From CAZXSK01 sp964642855 (GTDB lineage Bacteria > Planctomycetota > Phycisphaerae > SM23-33): a DNA stretch of 64,000 bases. The stretch covers positions 1-64,000 of the forward strand of contig CAZXSK010000002.1 of assembly GCA_964642855.1 (NCBI GenBank), in the 5' to 3' direction. The position numbers and the translations under genes were made by a program. A model generated the notes under the pieces. That model had not been told where the DNA came from. It did no database searches and saw only the letters and a list, made by a program, of their open reading frames with translations. This document shows positions 50,201 through 57,973 of this stretch, in pieces. Each line of letters begins with the position of its first letter. Within the stretch, counting starts at the first letter, position 1.

Positions 50201-50481
50201 CGCGCCACGTCAATGGTCAGATCCGCCCCGCCGTTGCCCCTGGGCATCGCGCCCTCGAGCGTCAGGTGCAGGCGCAGGTTGTCGGCCTCGATCTGCTGGA
50301 CCGACTCCTTGAGATCCATCAGCGGCGTGGAGTCCTGGACCTTCGGCTCGGGCTCACCGGCCTGGCCTCCGAGAGGCGTCGGGCCCGCGGCCTGAACGCG
50401 CGATGCCACCAGACAGACCAACACAAGAGCGATACCGACCGAAACAGGCCGGTCCATACGAGGTGCATGATGCGTAGCCAT
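47239..50481 (-). CDS. Large secreted glycoside hydrolase-like protein (clan GH-A)
   Basis: 1080 residues with a signal peptide (GIALVLVCLVASRVQAAG). Residues ~60-400 contain beta-sandwich-like modules resembling carbohydrate-binding domains. The TIM-barrel part has the acid/base in RLEFWNEPYLNWAERS (Glu604) and the probable nucleophile in KWLHSYNTETNDLV (Glu764), a spacing of 160 residues as in GH39/GH86-like enzymes such as agarases and porphyranases. The C terminus (~850-1080) is again beta-rich. AAGGAAACG precedes the ATG at 50481; MDRPVSV nine codons in is another option. It probably degrades polysaccharide outside the cytoplasm. Exact family uncertain. Confidence 0.72.
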   Translation of the reverse strand: MATHHAPRMDRPVSVGIALVLVCLVASRVQAAGPTPLGGQAGEPEPKVQDSTPLMDLKESVQQIEADNLRLHLTLEGAMPRGNGGADLTIDVARVAGKWQAGTGKTPEYNQATHEVDASAVKTTDEGISGTMVVTVKPDRWVPKDGKTQTLKVDVNLDLGKLRRVPSDDGEVPIRFWKIMPKSQGPARSVKGTFTAKLDGKATKGKAGGYLNLPVRRGRWNMGSWDNGLAMQLDMGTQRVNWNHVRLAIHEFAKVRDLRKYDGLRLTARTPRARTDVGVSVWLRESDGSWYYVKDALPLAKKQTDIVLRLSDFVEAEWVSPTNHMDEDYVLDLSEISHIGLGVVNSLGVGKVDFTIEAIDLVNLPPQTTEPARVVATGNLLRVNGHDVVPPGVFGGYAPEIPQQYRPGCQRHLYAPSYPRVPDHMHLNISPDEIADAGKIMAVLGGDSALARHVVGLLDERFTERTLARYRKDKRRVPRSKDLSRSLGRLLRNRDLYDATLWKDVELDKDLRAAAAKLARDATHTEIMKVNRRLLTALFAGGVKPETDQRRTEAFFIECFGERFEPALILGHGDWKQRLAGFGRRYASNAKANRYPARLEFWNEPYLNWAERSRVNYNLKFYDVSKAKEGGPVHLKRGVEVPHLRWRKVGGKWQVYDPSAFSYWSGRANGWMYDQMLGAISKAVKDTYPAVRVIGGWGFRYNEDHWAAWDILYKPTIDRNIETIDGIHEHHYQGDPTALTGTYEVLTAYAQTRYDKWLHSYNTETNDLVDAPARGAVDTPEKARRAKEYRRMTYNLRDMLHVIWSVPDKYQSRTMIHYNHTPKATEIAFGLTRDLRGRLVETRTTDPDVWCLSSIDGTDPNAMPDDGGKTMVVFVFNDHRSPRDVEIAIDAPAGTTFDGGRIDRTEVDKSSYEIGVKFEKLNTKLRRATEESHRRVRLKVSLDGRTACKVSLPLKGEIKGESEIRRVQHFSPDVLQTVRPGEAFDTKVKIDKDALAGARSAWLRLVVEDIAPGEGVVTVGGKTIALPKAYTADNQTHIVEVPVAVEDLSAETKLTFAVRDESDGAGYRVDMASVVTESEK

Positions 50482-50640
50482 CGTTTCCTTCCGATCGCGT
50501 AAGACGGGGGACGTCCCTGCCGGATCGCCCGGCGAGACCTGCTATGCCAGTTCAACCATCACGACAGCCCCCCGGGCCGGACCATTTCCAGGTGCCCCGG
50601 CCTGCTGGAGGCGTGCGGCCCCGTCCCCGGCCAGCAGGCA

Positions 50641-50668
50641 TTGACAACTGCAGGCTTTCCCGTAGGAT
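50641..50668 (+). promoter_or_regulatory. Promoter for the repeat/PEP-CTERM gene at 50735
   Basis: A consensus -35 TTGACA (50641-50646), a 16-nt spacer and TAGGAT (50663-50668, 4 of 6) lie 67 nt before the ATG. Confidence 0.45.
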
Positions 50669-50711
50669 GGATGCGTCGGCATCTGGGGGTCGGCGCTACC
50701 GGAGTATACTT

Positions 50712-50721
50712 CGTTCGAACG
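50712..50721. promoter_or_regulatory. Perfect 10-bp palindrome overlapping the Shine-Dalgarno of the 50735 gene
   Basis: CGTTCGAACG reads the same on both strands and ends at the first G of GGAGG (50721-50725). It could be a regulator site or a small leader hairpin influencing translation; no further evidence. Confidence 0.3.
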
Positions 50722-50734
50722 GAGGATTTCCACG

Positions 50735-52741
50735 ATGGGTGAACACCGTGCCCTGCCCGCGCTGCTTCTCTGCGTCGCCTGCTGCCTGCTCGCCCTGCCC
50801 TGCCAGGCCGGCGAACGGTTCTGGTCCGGGCCTGATGGCGGCGACTGGGACGACCCCAACCACTGGACCCCCACCGGCCAGCCCGACCCGGCTGACGATC
50901 TGTACGTCCAGAACGGCCTGGCCGGAGAGGACTTCCCCGAGGCCAATGTCGAGATCGACTCCGACGGACAGGTGACCATCGAAAACAGTGGATCGGCCAA
51001 AGTGGGCGACATCACCGCAGGGACCGAGAACCAAGGCCAACTCAACGTCCGCAACGGCGGAAATCTCACCGCCGACTCGATCCAGCTCGGGCGCGACGCC
51101 TCCGCCACCGGCCACGCGCAGTTCGATGGAGCCGGAGCGGCTGTCGATGTCGACGGTAAGCTCACGGCCGGCTATCATGGCGAGGGCTACGTGTCAGTCG
51201 CCTCGCAGGCCCAGATCAACCTGGGTAGTCTCACGCTCGGCGACTACGGGGGCAGCTACGGGCAATTCTCCATCAGCGACAACGGCACGGTGGTGGACAT
51301 CGAAACCACCCTCCAGGTCGGGCGCTACGGGGCCGGCGAACTTGTCGTAGCCAAGAGCGCCCAGGTATCGGCGGGTTGGTGGCTGGATACAGCCCGCATG
51401 GACGGCGCGGCCGCCGAGGTCCACGTCGACTACTTCGCCACGCTGACGGTCGCCGACTGGCAATCCGGCGGCGGCACCGGCGCGACGACCCACACCAAGG
51501 TCACCAACGGCGGAACGCTCAACAGCGGATGGACCACCCTGGCCAGGCGGACCGGCAGCGAGGACGAAGTGGAACTCACCGGCTCCTCGCAATGGAATAC
51601 CCGGGGCCTGACCATCGGCGACCATGGCCACGCAAGGGTCTACGTCGGTGGCAAGAGCGACCTGCATGTCGACGGCTCGCTGGTGGCAGGCAACTGGGAC
51701 GACGCCCGGGGCGATATCACAGTCTGGGGCGCGAACTCGACCCTGTCGGTCACCCAGCATGCCACCCTCGGAGCCTACGGGCGGTGTTCGCTGGAGATCA
51801 CCGGCGGGGCTTCCATGGACGTCGGCGGTACCCTCTACACCAGCCAGCGGGCGGGATCCGATGACCCCAACACCGCCATCCTCATCTCCGGCGAAGGCTC
51901 CCGGCTGCATGCAGACGGGGGGATGCGCCTGGGCAGCAACGGACCGGTCGACGTGATCATCGAAGCTGCCGGCCGCGTCGATGCCAACGGCCCGATCTAC
52001 ATCGGTCACGGCTCACAGAAACGCGCGTCAGTGATCGTCCGCGGGCCGGGCTCGTCACTCCAGTCCGACAACGACATTTACCTGGCCTCCGACATGACAC
52101 TGCTGCAAGTCGCCGACGGGGCGACGACCGAACTCGGCGGCAACTTCCTGATGGGCCCGTACTCCCTCCTGGAGCTCTACGACGGCCGGGTCGAAGCGGT
52201 CGGGAACGTCAATATGGTAGAGAACAACCTGACGGTCGCGGGCGTCTCCGACGTCGCCGCCGTCTCCCAGCCGCTCATCGAAGCGGGCGCCGAAGCGGAC
52301 ATCGGTGGCACGTTGGTGCTGGACCTCCTCCAGGCCCCGCAGCTCGGCGAGGAGTTCGTCCTCCTCAGCGCCGCGATGGGCGTCGAGGGCATGTTCGACA
52401 CCGTGCTGGGCATGGACGCCGGCGACTGGAAGCTGGCCGTGCTCTACGAACCCGACCGCGTAGTTGTCCGGGCAACCGCCCCGGGCGATGCCACCTGCGA
52501 CGACATCATCAGCGAGGCCGACCTGGGCATTCTCGCCGCCCACTGGCAGCAGACGGGACAGTCCTGGGCCACCGGCGACTTCACCGGAGACGGCCGGGTC
52601 AGCGAAGCAGACCTCGCGATTCTCGCCGCCCGCTGGCAGCAGGAGTACGGCAGCACGATCCCGCCGATGACCATCCCCGAACCGGCAACGCTGACCATCC
52701 TCGCGGTGGGCCTGGCCGGTCTGGTCCGCAGGCGACGATAG
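50735..52741 (+). CDS. Autotransporter-like repeat protein with dockerin and PEP-CTERM tail
   Basis: 668 residues. Signal peptide LPALLLCVACCLLALPCQAG. Residues ~85-520 are Gly/Asn-rich beta-helix repeats of the 'T5SS/PEP-CTERM-associated' kind (QLNVRNGGNLTADSIQLGRD, YGQFSISDNGTVVDIETTLQ, VGRYGAGELVVAKSAQ). Residues ~582-645 are a dockerin type I-like pair of EF-hand-like repeats (GDATCDDIISEADLGILAAH, GDFTGDGRVSEADLAILAAR). The tail is a PEP-CTERM sorting signal: IPEPATLTILAVGLAGLV then RRRR. The exosortase at 22241 is the likely processing enzyme. GGAGGATTTCCACG precedes the ATG. Confidence 0.9.
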   Translation: MGEHRALPALLLCVACCLLALPCQAGERFWSGPDGGDWDDPNHWTPTGQPDPADDLYVQNGLAGEDFPEANVEIDSDGQVTIENSGSAKVGDITAGTENQGQLNVRNGGNLTADSIQLGRDASATGHAQFDGAGAAVDVDGKLTAGYHGEGYVSVASQAQINLGSLTLGDYGGSYGQFSISDNGTVVDIETTLQVGRYGAGELVVAKSAQVSAGWWLDTARMDGAAAEVHVDYFATLTVADWQSGGGTGATTHTKVTNGGTLNSGWTTLARRTGSEDEVELTGSSQWNTRGLTIGDHGHARVYVGGKSDLHVDGSLVAGNWDDARGDITVWGANSTLSVTQHATLGAYGRCSLEITGGASMDVGGTLYTSQRAGSDDPNTAILISGEGSRLHADGGMRLGSNGPVDVIIEAAGRVDANGPIYIGHGSQKRASVIVRGPGSSLQSDNDIYLASDMTLLQVADGATTELGGNFLMGPYSLLELYDGRVEAVGNVNMVENNLTVAGVSDVAAVSQPLIEAGAEADIGGTLVLDLLQAPQLGEEFVLLSAAMGVEGMFDTVLGMDAGDWKLAVLYEPDRVVVRATAPGDATCDDIISEADLGILAAHWQQTGQSWATGDFTGDGRVSEADLAILAARWQQEYGSTIPPMTIPEPATLTILAVGLAGLVRRRR

Positions 52742-52838
52742 CGCACGCCCGGCGGGAGCGAGTTCCCGCAGGCAGCTGCGCAACCGGAAGCGTACGGCCG
52801 GAAGTGGCTGGGTGTCGTGGGCATCCTAATCGCAATGA

Positions 52839-52869
52839 ACAAGCCCAACCGTCGGATGGCTGGGCTTGT
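52839..52869. terminator. Hairpin between convergent genes
   Basis: ACAAGCCCA and TGGGCTTGT form a perfect 9-bp stem with a 13-nt loop, between the stops at 52741 (plus) and 52899 (minus). TTCATT follows on the minus strand. Confidence 0.5.
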
Positions 52870-52898
52870 CGAGATTGGATCGGAAACCGGGCGCGGGA

Positions 52899-53837
52899 TC
52901 AGTCGCGTTTCCTTCGCCCGGGTTTCTCGTCTTCGTCCTTGTCGCGATCGGGCTTCTCGGGCTGACGTGCCTTCATCTCTCTGGCGTACTGCTTTCGCTG
53001 GTCCTTGTCGAGCACGCGCTGGAAGATCACCTTCCGGATCGCCAGGTCGTGAGGGTTTTTCCCGCCGTCCCCGAAGGCGTCGCCGGCGTCGTAAGGCATG
53101 GGCAGCCGCTGACCGATTTCGGTGCAGACCTCGCGGAGTTTCTCTTCCTGCTTCTCGCTGAGGTCGAGGTCGCCGAACTCGCGGAGCATCGCCCCGGCCA
53201 CCCGCGGGCCGTTGATCGTGCCACGCTGCTCGCGCTTGAGGCTCGAGAACATGCGGCGCTCGTACATCTCGGCCATCTTCTCGCGCCGCTGCCTGTGCTG
53301 CTCGAGGGCGGCTTCGATCTGCTCGCGGATCTTCATATCCTTCCTGCTGTCGTCGTCGAGTTTGTCCAGGCGCTCGCGTGCCTTCTCCAGCTTCGGGGCG
53401 GTGAGCTTGTCGAATTTCTCGATGGCCTGGTTGCGGGTCCGGCGGATAGTCAGGATCCGCTGCTTCTGCTCGTCGGACAGATCGAGCTTGGCGGTCAGCT
53501 CGTCCCAGTCGTCGGTGAAGGAGGTGATCCCCTCCGGTCCGGCTTCGAAGGCGACCTCGTCCTTGTCCTTCTCGCCTTCCTTGTCCTTGTCGCCGTCCCT
53601 GTTCCTCTCGCCCTTGTCCTCGGGCTTGGCGTCGCCCGGGTCTTCGACGTCGTCGCCGCCGGCCGGCGGGAGCGACTCCTCGGCTGCGTCGTCGCCGGCA
53701 TCATCGGCAGCTTCTTCGGCTGCGTCATCGCTGACGGCGGCCTCGGGGGAATTCTCGCCGGTGTCATCGGCGTAAGCGGGCCCGGCCGTCGCGAGCAACA
53801 GCCCGCCCAGCAGCAACAGCAGCATCCAGTGTTTCAT
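52899..53837 (-). CDS. Secreted highly charged protein, Spy/CpxP-like helical core
   Basis: 312 residues. Signal peptide MKHWMLLLLLGGLLLATAGP ending at AYA-D. Residues ~25-100 are extremely acidic and low in complexity (DDAAEEAADDAGDDAAEES, KDKEGEKDKDE). The rest is helical and charged, with LDLSDEQKQRILTIRRTRNQ and LDLSEKQEEKLREVCTEIGQ, two LTxxQ-like repeats as in periplasmic Spy/CpxP-type proteins, and a basic tail PGRRKRD. Start at 53837 has GAGGTGATGCG ahead. Function unknown; a periplasmic stress or metal-binding role is a guess from the composition. Confidence 0.72.
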   Translation of the reverse strand: MKHWMLLLLLGGLLLATAGPAYADDTGENSPEAAVSDDAAEEAADDAGDDAAEESLPPAGGDDVEDPGDAKPEDKGERNRDGDKDKEGEKDKDEVAFEAGPEGITSFTDDWDELTAKLDLSDEQKQRILTIRRTRNQAIEKFDKLTAPKLEKARERLDKLDDDSRKDMKIREQIEAALEQHRQRREKMAEMYERRMFSSLKREQRGTINGPRVAGAMLREFGDLDLSEKQEEKLREVCTEIGQRLPMPYDAGDAFGDGGKNPHDLAIRKVIFQRVLDKDQRKQYAREMKARQPEKPDRDKDEDEKPGRRKRD

Positions 53838-53897
53838 CGCATCACCTCGGTGGGTTGGTTCATCCGCCTGGCGATACGCCGGCGGCATTGCACATGT

Positions 53898-53926
53898 ATC
53901 GTACCTCCCCGGGGGCAGTCAGACAA
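53898..53926 (-). promoter_or_regulatory. Candidate promoter for the secreted acidic protein
   Basis: On the minus strand TTGTCT (53921-53926), a 17-nt spacer and TACGAT (53898-53903) lie 61 nt before the ATG at 53837; four of six matches in each box. Confidence 0.35.
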
Positions 53927-54032
53927 TGCGCCCGGCCGGGGTCCGGCCTGATATTCCACCCGGCGAGGGCCTTGCCAAGCTCCCGTCCGCCAAGCATACT
54001 CAGGCAGTCACCCTATCGAACACGGAACGACC

Positions 54033-56465
54033 ATGCCCGATTCGCACGAAGAGAAGGAACTGCTGCAGCTGTCGGCGATGGCAGCCCACCAGCTCAAGTC
54101 GCCGATCAACTCCATCCAGTCGCTGCTGCGGTCGCTGCTGGGCGATTTCGTCGGCCCGCTCTCCGACGAGCAGCGGGAGGTGCTCTCCCGCGCCGATGCC
54201 CGCTGCAACCAGGCCATTGAAAGCATCGAGCGCATGCTCGCCATCGCCGGAGCGGCAGAGAAAGCCGCCCAGGCGGGGCAGTCCTTCGACGCAGCCGTCC
54301 TGGTCCGCCAGTCGCTGCAGGACTACGCCGACGCCGCCCGCGACCGCGACATCTCCCTGTCCTCGGAGATCGGCCTGGAACCGGCGTGGGTGAAAGGCCA
54401 TCGCGAATCGATCACCGAAGCCGTCCACGCCCTCGTCGAGAACGCCCTGAAGTACACCCCCGACCACGGGCGGGTGCGCATCTCCCTGGCCGGGGGGCCC
54501 GACGGGGAGACAATCGAGCTGGCCGTCTCCGATTCGGGTGTGGGCATCCCCGAGGAAGACCGCGACAAGGTCTTCCGCCCGTTCTACCGAAGCCGGCGTG
54601 CCAGCGGCTCGTCGCGCAAAGGCTCGGGGCTGGGGCTTTCGCTGGTCAAGACGGTTGTCGAAGCCGGCGGGGGTTCGATCCGCGCCGAGGCATCGACCTT
54701 CGGCGGGGCGCGGATGATGATGACCCTCCCGGCGGGCGATCAGCCCGAAGGCTCGACCGCCTCGGAATCGATCGAGCAGCAGGCGCCTTTCCGGGTGGTC
54801 ATCGTCGGCGGGGTCGCAGCCGGGCCGAAGGTGGCCTCCAAGATCATCCGCATGCGTCCCTCGGCCGAGGTGACGATCGTCGAGAAGGGCAAGGCGCTGG
54901 CCTACGCAGGCTGCGGGCTGGCGTACTACGTCTCCGGCGCGGTCAAGGAGCAGCGGGAGCTGCTGTCCACGCCGCTGGGCGCCGTCCGCGACCCCGTGTT
55001 CTTCCAGAACGTCAAGAACGTCCGCGTGATGAACCAGACCGAGGCGTTGGAGATCGACCGCGACGCCCGGCGGGTGAAGGTGCGCGACACTCTCAGCGGC
55101 GACGAGGACTGGCTGGCGTATGACAAGCTCGTGCTGGCCACGGGCGCCACGCCGGTGGTCCCCGCCATCGAGGGGGCCGACCTGCAGAACGTTTTCTCGC
55201 TGCACGGCGTGCACGACGCCGAGGGCATCAAGGCGATGCTCGCCGAGGGCAAGGCCCGCGACGTGGCCATCGTCGGCGGCGGGTTGATCGGCGTGGAAGC
55301 CACCGAGGCGCTGGTCGCCCGGGGCTGTCGCGTGACGATCGTCGAGGCCCGGGGGCAGATCCTGCGCATGCTCGACTGGGAGATCGCCCGCCTGGTCGAG
55401 CGGCACATGGAATCCCGCGGCGTCCGCATACTCACCAGCGTTCACGTCGAGTCGTTCGAAGGTGACCAGCAAGGCCGGCTGACGGGCCTGCGCACCGACC
55501 AGGGGCATATGCACGCCGAAATGGCGATCGTGGGCGTGGGCGTGCGTCCGGCCGTTACGCTCGCACAGAAGACCGGCCTGGATCTCGGACCCACCGGCGC
55601 GATCCGCGTGGACGACCACATGCGGACCAGCGACCCGGACATCTACGCAGCCGGCGACTGCGCTGAGCAGACCCACCAGCTCACGGGCAACCCGTGCTAC
55701 GTGCCGCTGGGTTCGACGGCCAACAAACAGGGGCGCGTCGCGGCGATCAACGTCTGCGGCGGCGACGACACGTTCCCGGGCGTGATGGGCAGCACGGTCT
55801 GCCGGGTGTTCGATTACTGCGTCGGGCGCACGGGCCTGACCGAGGCCCAGGCCCGCGCCCTGCGACACGACGTGGTGACGGTGCTGGCCCCCGCGCCCGA
55901 TCGCGCCCACTACATGCCCGAAGCGGGCATGCTGCTGCTGAAGCTCGTGGTCGATCGCGACTCGCGCAGGCTGCTGGGCGTGCAGGTTGCCGGCCCGGGC
56001 GCGGGCGACAAGCGCATCGACGTCGCCGCCGTGGCGATCGCCTCCGGCTGGACGGTCGACCAACTCGCCGGGGCAGACCTGTGCTACGCCCCGCCCTACT
56101 CGCCGGCGATGGACAACCTGATCACCGCGGCCAACATCGCCCGGAACAAGCTCGCCGGTGCGATGGAGGGGATCTCCCCGATGGAGGTCCGCCGGATGCT
56201 CGACGACCGCCAGGAGTTCGTCTTCCTCGATGTCCGCTCGCCGGGCGAGCACGAGAAGCAGCGCCTGCCCGGGGCAACGCTGATCCCCCTGGGCGCCCTG
56301 CGAGGCCGGCTGGACGAACTGCCCCGCGACCGACCCATCGTCGCGTTCTGCCAGATTTCCCTCCGAGGCTATGAAGCGGCGCTCATCCTGCGGGCACACG
56401 GGTTCGACAACGTGCGCGTCCTGGACGGCGGGGTCGAAATGTGGCCGTACGAAACGCTCCGCTGA
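54033..56465 (+). CDS. Histidine kinase fused to CoA-disulfide reductase-like flavoprotein and rhodanese
   Basis: 810 residues, three modules. (1) Residues ~8-240: a complete kinase core without any N-terminal sensor; His19 in MAAHQLKSPINSIQ, N box ALVENALKYTP, G1 DSGVGIPEEDRDKVF, G2 GSGLGLSLVKTVV. (2) Residues ~252-690: a pyridine nucleotide-disulfide oxidoreductase; FAD site VVIVGGVAAGPKVASKI, redox Cys294 in AYAGCGLAYYVSG as in CoA-disulfide/NADH-persulfide reductases, NAD site VAIVGGGLIGVEATEAL, DIYAAGDCAEQTHQ. (3) Residues ~722-808: a rhodanese with FVFLDVRSPGEHEKQRLPGA and active Cys773 in AFCQISLRGYEA. Modules 2 and 3 alone match known CoADR-rhodanese fusions. Adding a kinase suggests thiol or sulfane-sulfur sensing; no response regulator is adjacent. 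Confidence 0.9.
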   Translation: MPDSHEEKELLQLSAMAAHQLKSPINSIQSLLRSLLGDFVGPLSDEQREVLSRADARCNQAIESIERMLAIAGAAEKAAQAGQSFDAAVLVRQSLQDYADAARDRDISLSSEIGLEPAWVKGHRESITEAVHALVENALKYTPDHGRVRISLAGGPDGETIELAVSDSGVGIPEEDRDKVFRPFYRSRRASGSSRKGSGLGLSLVKTVVEAGGGSIRAEASTFGGARMMMTLPAGDQPEGSTASESIEQQAPFRVVIVGGVAAGPKVASKIIRMRPSAEVTIVEKGKALAYAGCGLAYYVSGAVKEQRELLSTPLGAVRDPVFFQNVKNVRVMNQTEALEIDRDARRVKVRDTLSGDEDWLAYDKLVLATGATPVVPAIEGADLQNVFSLHGVHDAEGIKAMLAEGKARDVAIVGGGLIGVEATEALVARGCRVTIVEARGQILRMLDWEIARLVERHMESRGVRILTSVHVESFEGDQQGRLTGLRTDQGHMHAEMAIVGVGVRPAVTLAQKTGLDLGPTGAIRVDDHMRTSDPDIYAAGDCAEQTHQLTGNPCYVPLGSTANKQGRVAAINVCGGDDTFPGVMGSTVCRVFDYCVGRTGLTEAQARALRHDVVTVLAPAPDRAHYMPEAGMLLLKLVVDRDSRRLLGVQVAGPGAGDKRIDVAAVAIASGWTVDQLAGADLCYAPPYSPAMDNLITAANIARNKLAGAMEGISPMEVRRMLDDRQEFVFLDVRSPGEHEKQRLPGATLIPLGALRGRLDELPRDRPIVAFCQISLRGYEAALILRAHGFDNVRVLDGGVEMWPYETLR

Positions 56466-56477
56466 CCGGTTCGTTGC

Positions 56478-57890
56478 TCACTCGGGACCGGCAGCGCTGG
56501 CAAGCGGCTGATCGTCGCCGGAATCCGGGGCCGGCTGGGTGGCAGGGGTCGCCCGGGAGCTTCGCGTTTTCTCCGTCCGCAGCGAGAGCACCACGAGCCT
56601 GCCCTTCTTGTCCCGCACCGCAAGCCGGCCTTCTGACAGCGCGACCTGGGAATAGCTCACGCTGCCCAGCACGTTCTTGAGGCGGGCGAGTTCCTTGTAG
56701 TCGCCCTTCTCACCGTCGGCGTCGGCGAGCACGACGTCCCGCCCGCCGGTTGCGATGATCTTCCCGTCGGCCGTCAGCAGGAAGGACCCCAGCCCGAACC
56801 GCCCCCCCTTCCAGAGCACCTTGCCGTCCTTCAGCGAGACCTTCGCGAGGTTCGAGCCCATCACGTACGCACTGCCGTCGTGGACAACCGCCGTGGTAAT
56901 CGTCGAATACGCCTTGCACAACCACCGCTGCTGAAGCTTGTCCTTGCCGCCCGCGACCTCCAGCAGCGCCGAGCGCTTCTGGTTGTACGCGCTGGTGACG
57001 ACCACCCGCCCTTCCCCCGCCACGGCGGGACACGGAATGTTGCAGGCGAATTTCGTCGCCCACGGATAGGTCGCGACAGTCCGGCCGGGCTTGTCGCCGC
57101 CGGTCTGGATGATCACCACGTCCTTGAGCGTCAGCAGCGCCACGCACTGCACGTCGCCGACGGTCAGGGGCACCGGACCGGGCGTGTGACCCGCGGGACC
57201 TGCGTATTGCGATCGCCACAGCTCCTTGCCCGAGTTGGGATCCATCGCCAGGAGCGTGGCGCCCTTGTGGCCGACTTCCACGAGCAGTTGCCCGTCGAGC
57301 AGCAGGGGCGAGCACGTCAGGCCGAAGTCGCGCTGTCCGCCGCCGCTGCTGGGTCGCCGCGGAATGCGGTAGTCATCGTAGAGATTGCGGGACCAGAGCT
57401 CCTTGCCGTCGTCGGTGGTGTCCCAGCAGGCCAGGTATCCGTCGACGCCGAGGGTGAACAGCCGGCCGGTGTCCGCATCCAGCGTCGGGGTCGCCAGCGG
57501 TCCGCCGTAGCGGCCGGTGTCTCCCGTGCGCACGCGTCCCTGGTAGCGGGCCTTGTAGGCCTGGCTCCAGAGCAATTGGCCGGAGTTGGCGTCGTAGCAA
57601 CGAAGAACGTCCCGCCCGTCCTTGCCGCGCCGTCCCTCGAAACCCAGCGCGTAGAGCTTGCCGTCGGCGAGAACGGGACTGGCGGCGCCTTCGCCGACGT
57701 CGGCTTTCCAGAGCGTCTCGGGCGGCCAGGCCTTCGGCCAGCCGGACGTTTCGGCGCTGACGGCATCGCGCCGCGGGCCCCGCAAGCCCGGCCAGTTCTC
57801 ACCGGCTGAGATGGCCGGCAGAAACACGACGACGAGAACAGCCACGGTCCGGGCAATCGGCCGCAACGGCAACACTGACGATGGGTTCAT
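56478..57890 (-). CDS. PQQ-like beta-propeller repeat protein, secreted
   Basis: 470 residues. Signal peptide in TVAVLVVVFLPAISAGENWP, then WPGLRGPRRDAVSAETSGWP, the usual start of Planctomycete 'outer membrane protein assembly BamB-like' propellers. Repeats with the A-x-D-x-x-(T/N)-G-x-x-x-W pattern are clear: RCYDANSGQLLWSQ, TLDADTGRLFTLG, LAMDPNSGKELWRS, VSLKDGKVLWKG. No quinoprotein catalytic residues are evident. Start at 57890 (MNPSSVLPL). It faces the kinase fusion across 12 nt and follows the XylR-type regulator on the same strand. Confidence 0.82.
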   Translation of the reverse strand: MNPSSVLPLRPIARTVAVLVVVFLPAISAGENWPGLRGPRRDAVSAETSGWPKAWPPETLWKADVGEGAASPVLADGKLYALGFEGRRGKDGRDVLRCYDANSGQLLWSQAYKARYQGRVRTGDTGRYGGPLATPTLDADTGRLFTLGVDGYLACWDTTDDGKELWSRNLYDDYRIPRRPSSGGGQRDFGLTCSPLLLDGQLLVEVGHKGATLLAMDPNSGKELWRSQYAGPAGHTPGPVPLTVGDVQCVALLTLKDVVIIQTGGDKPGRTVATYPWATKFACNIPCPAVAGEGRVVVTSAYNQKRSALLEVAGGKDKLQQRWLCKAYSTITTAVVHDGSAYVMGSNLAKVSLKDGKVLWKGGRFGLGSFLLTADGKIIATGGRDVVLADADGEKGDYKELARLKNVLGSVSYSQVALSEGRLAVRDKKGRLVVLSLRTEKTRSSRATPATQPAPDSGDDQPLASAAGPE

Positions 57891-57973
57891 GGGTAGTCCT
57901 CCCCTTTCGGTCCGCTTCTTCCAACGCCGCCGACCGTCCGGCGGACCTGAGAAAAAGATGCTGGCCGGACGGT

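Noticed and set aside
47371..50502. 1043-codon open frame on the plus strand
   Set aside because: Antisense shadow of the secreted glycoside hydrolase; no signal, motif or ribosome site.
54000..56399. 799-codon open frame on the minus strand
   Set aside because: Antisense shadow of the kinase-flavoprotein fusion.
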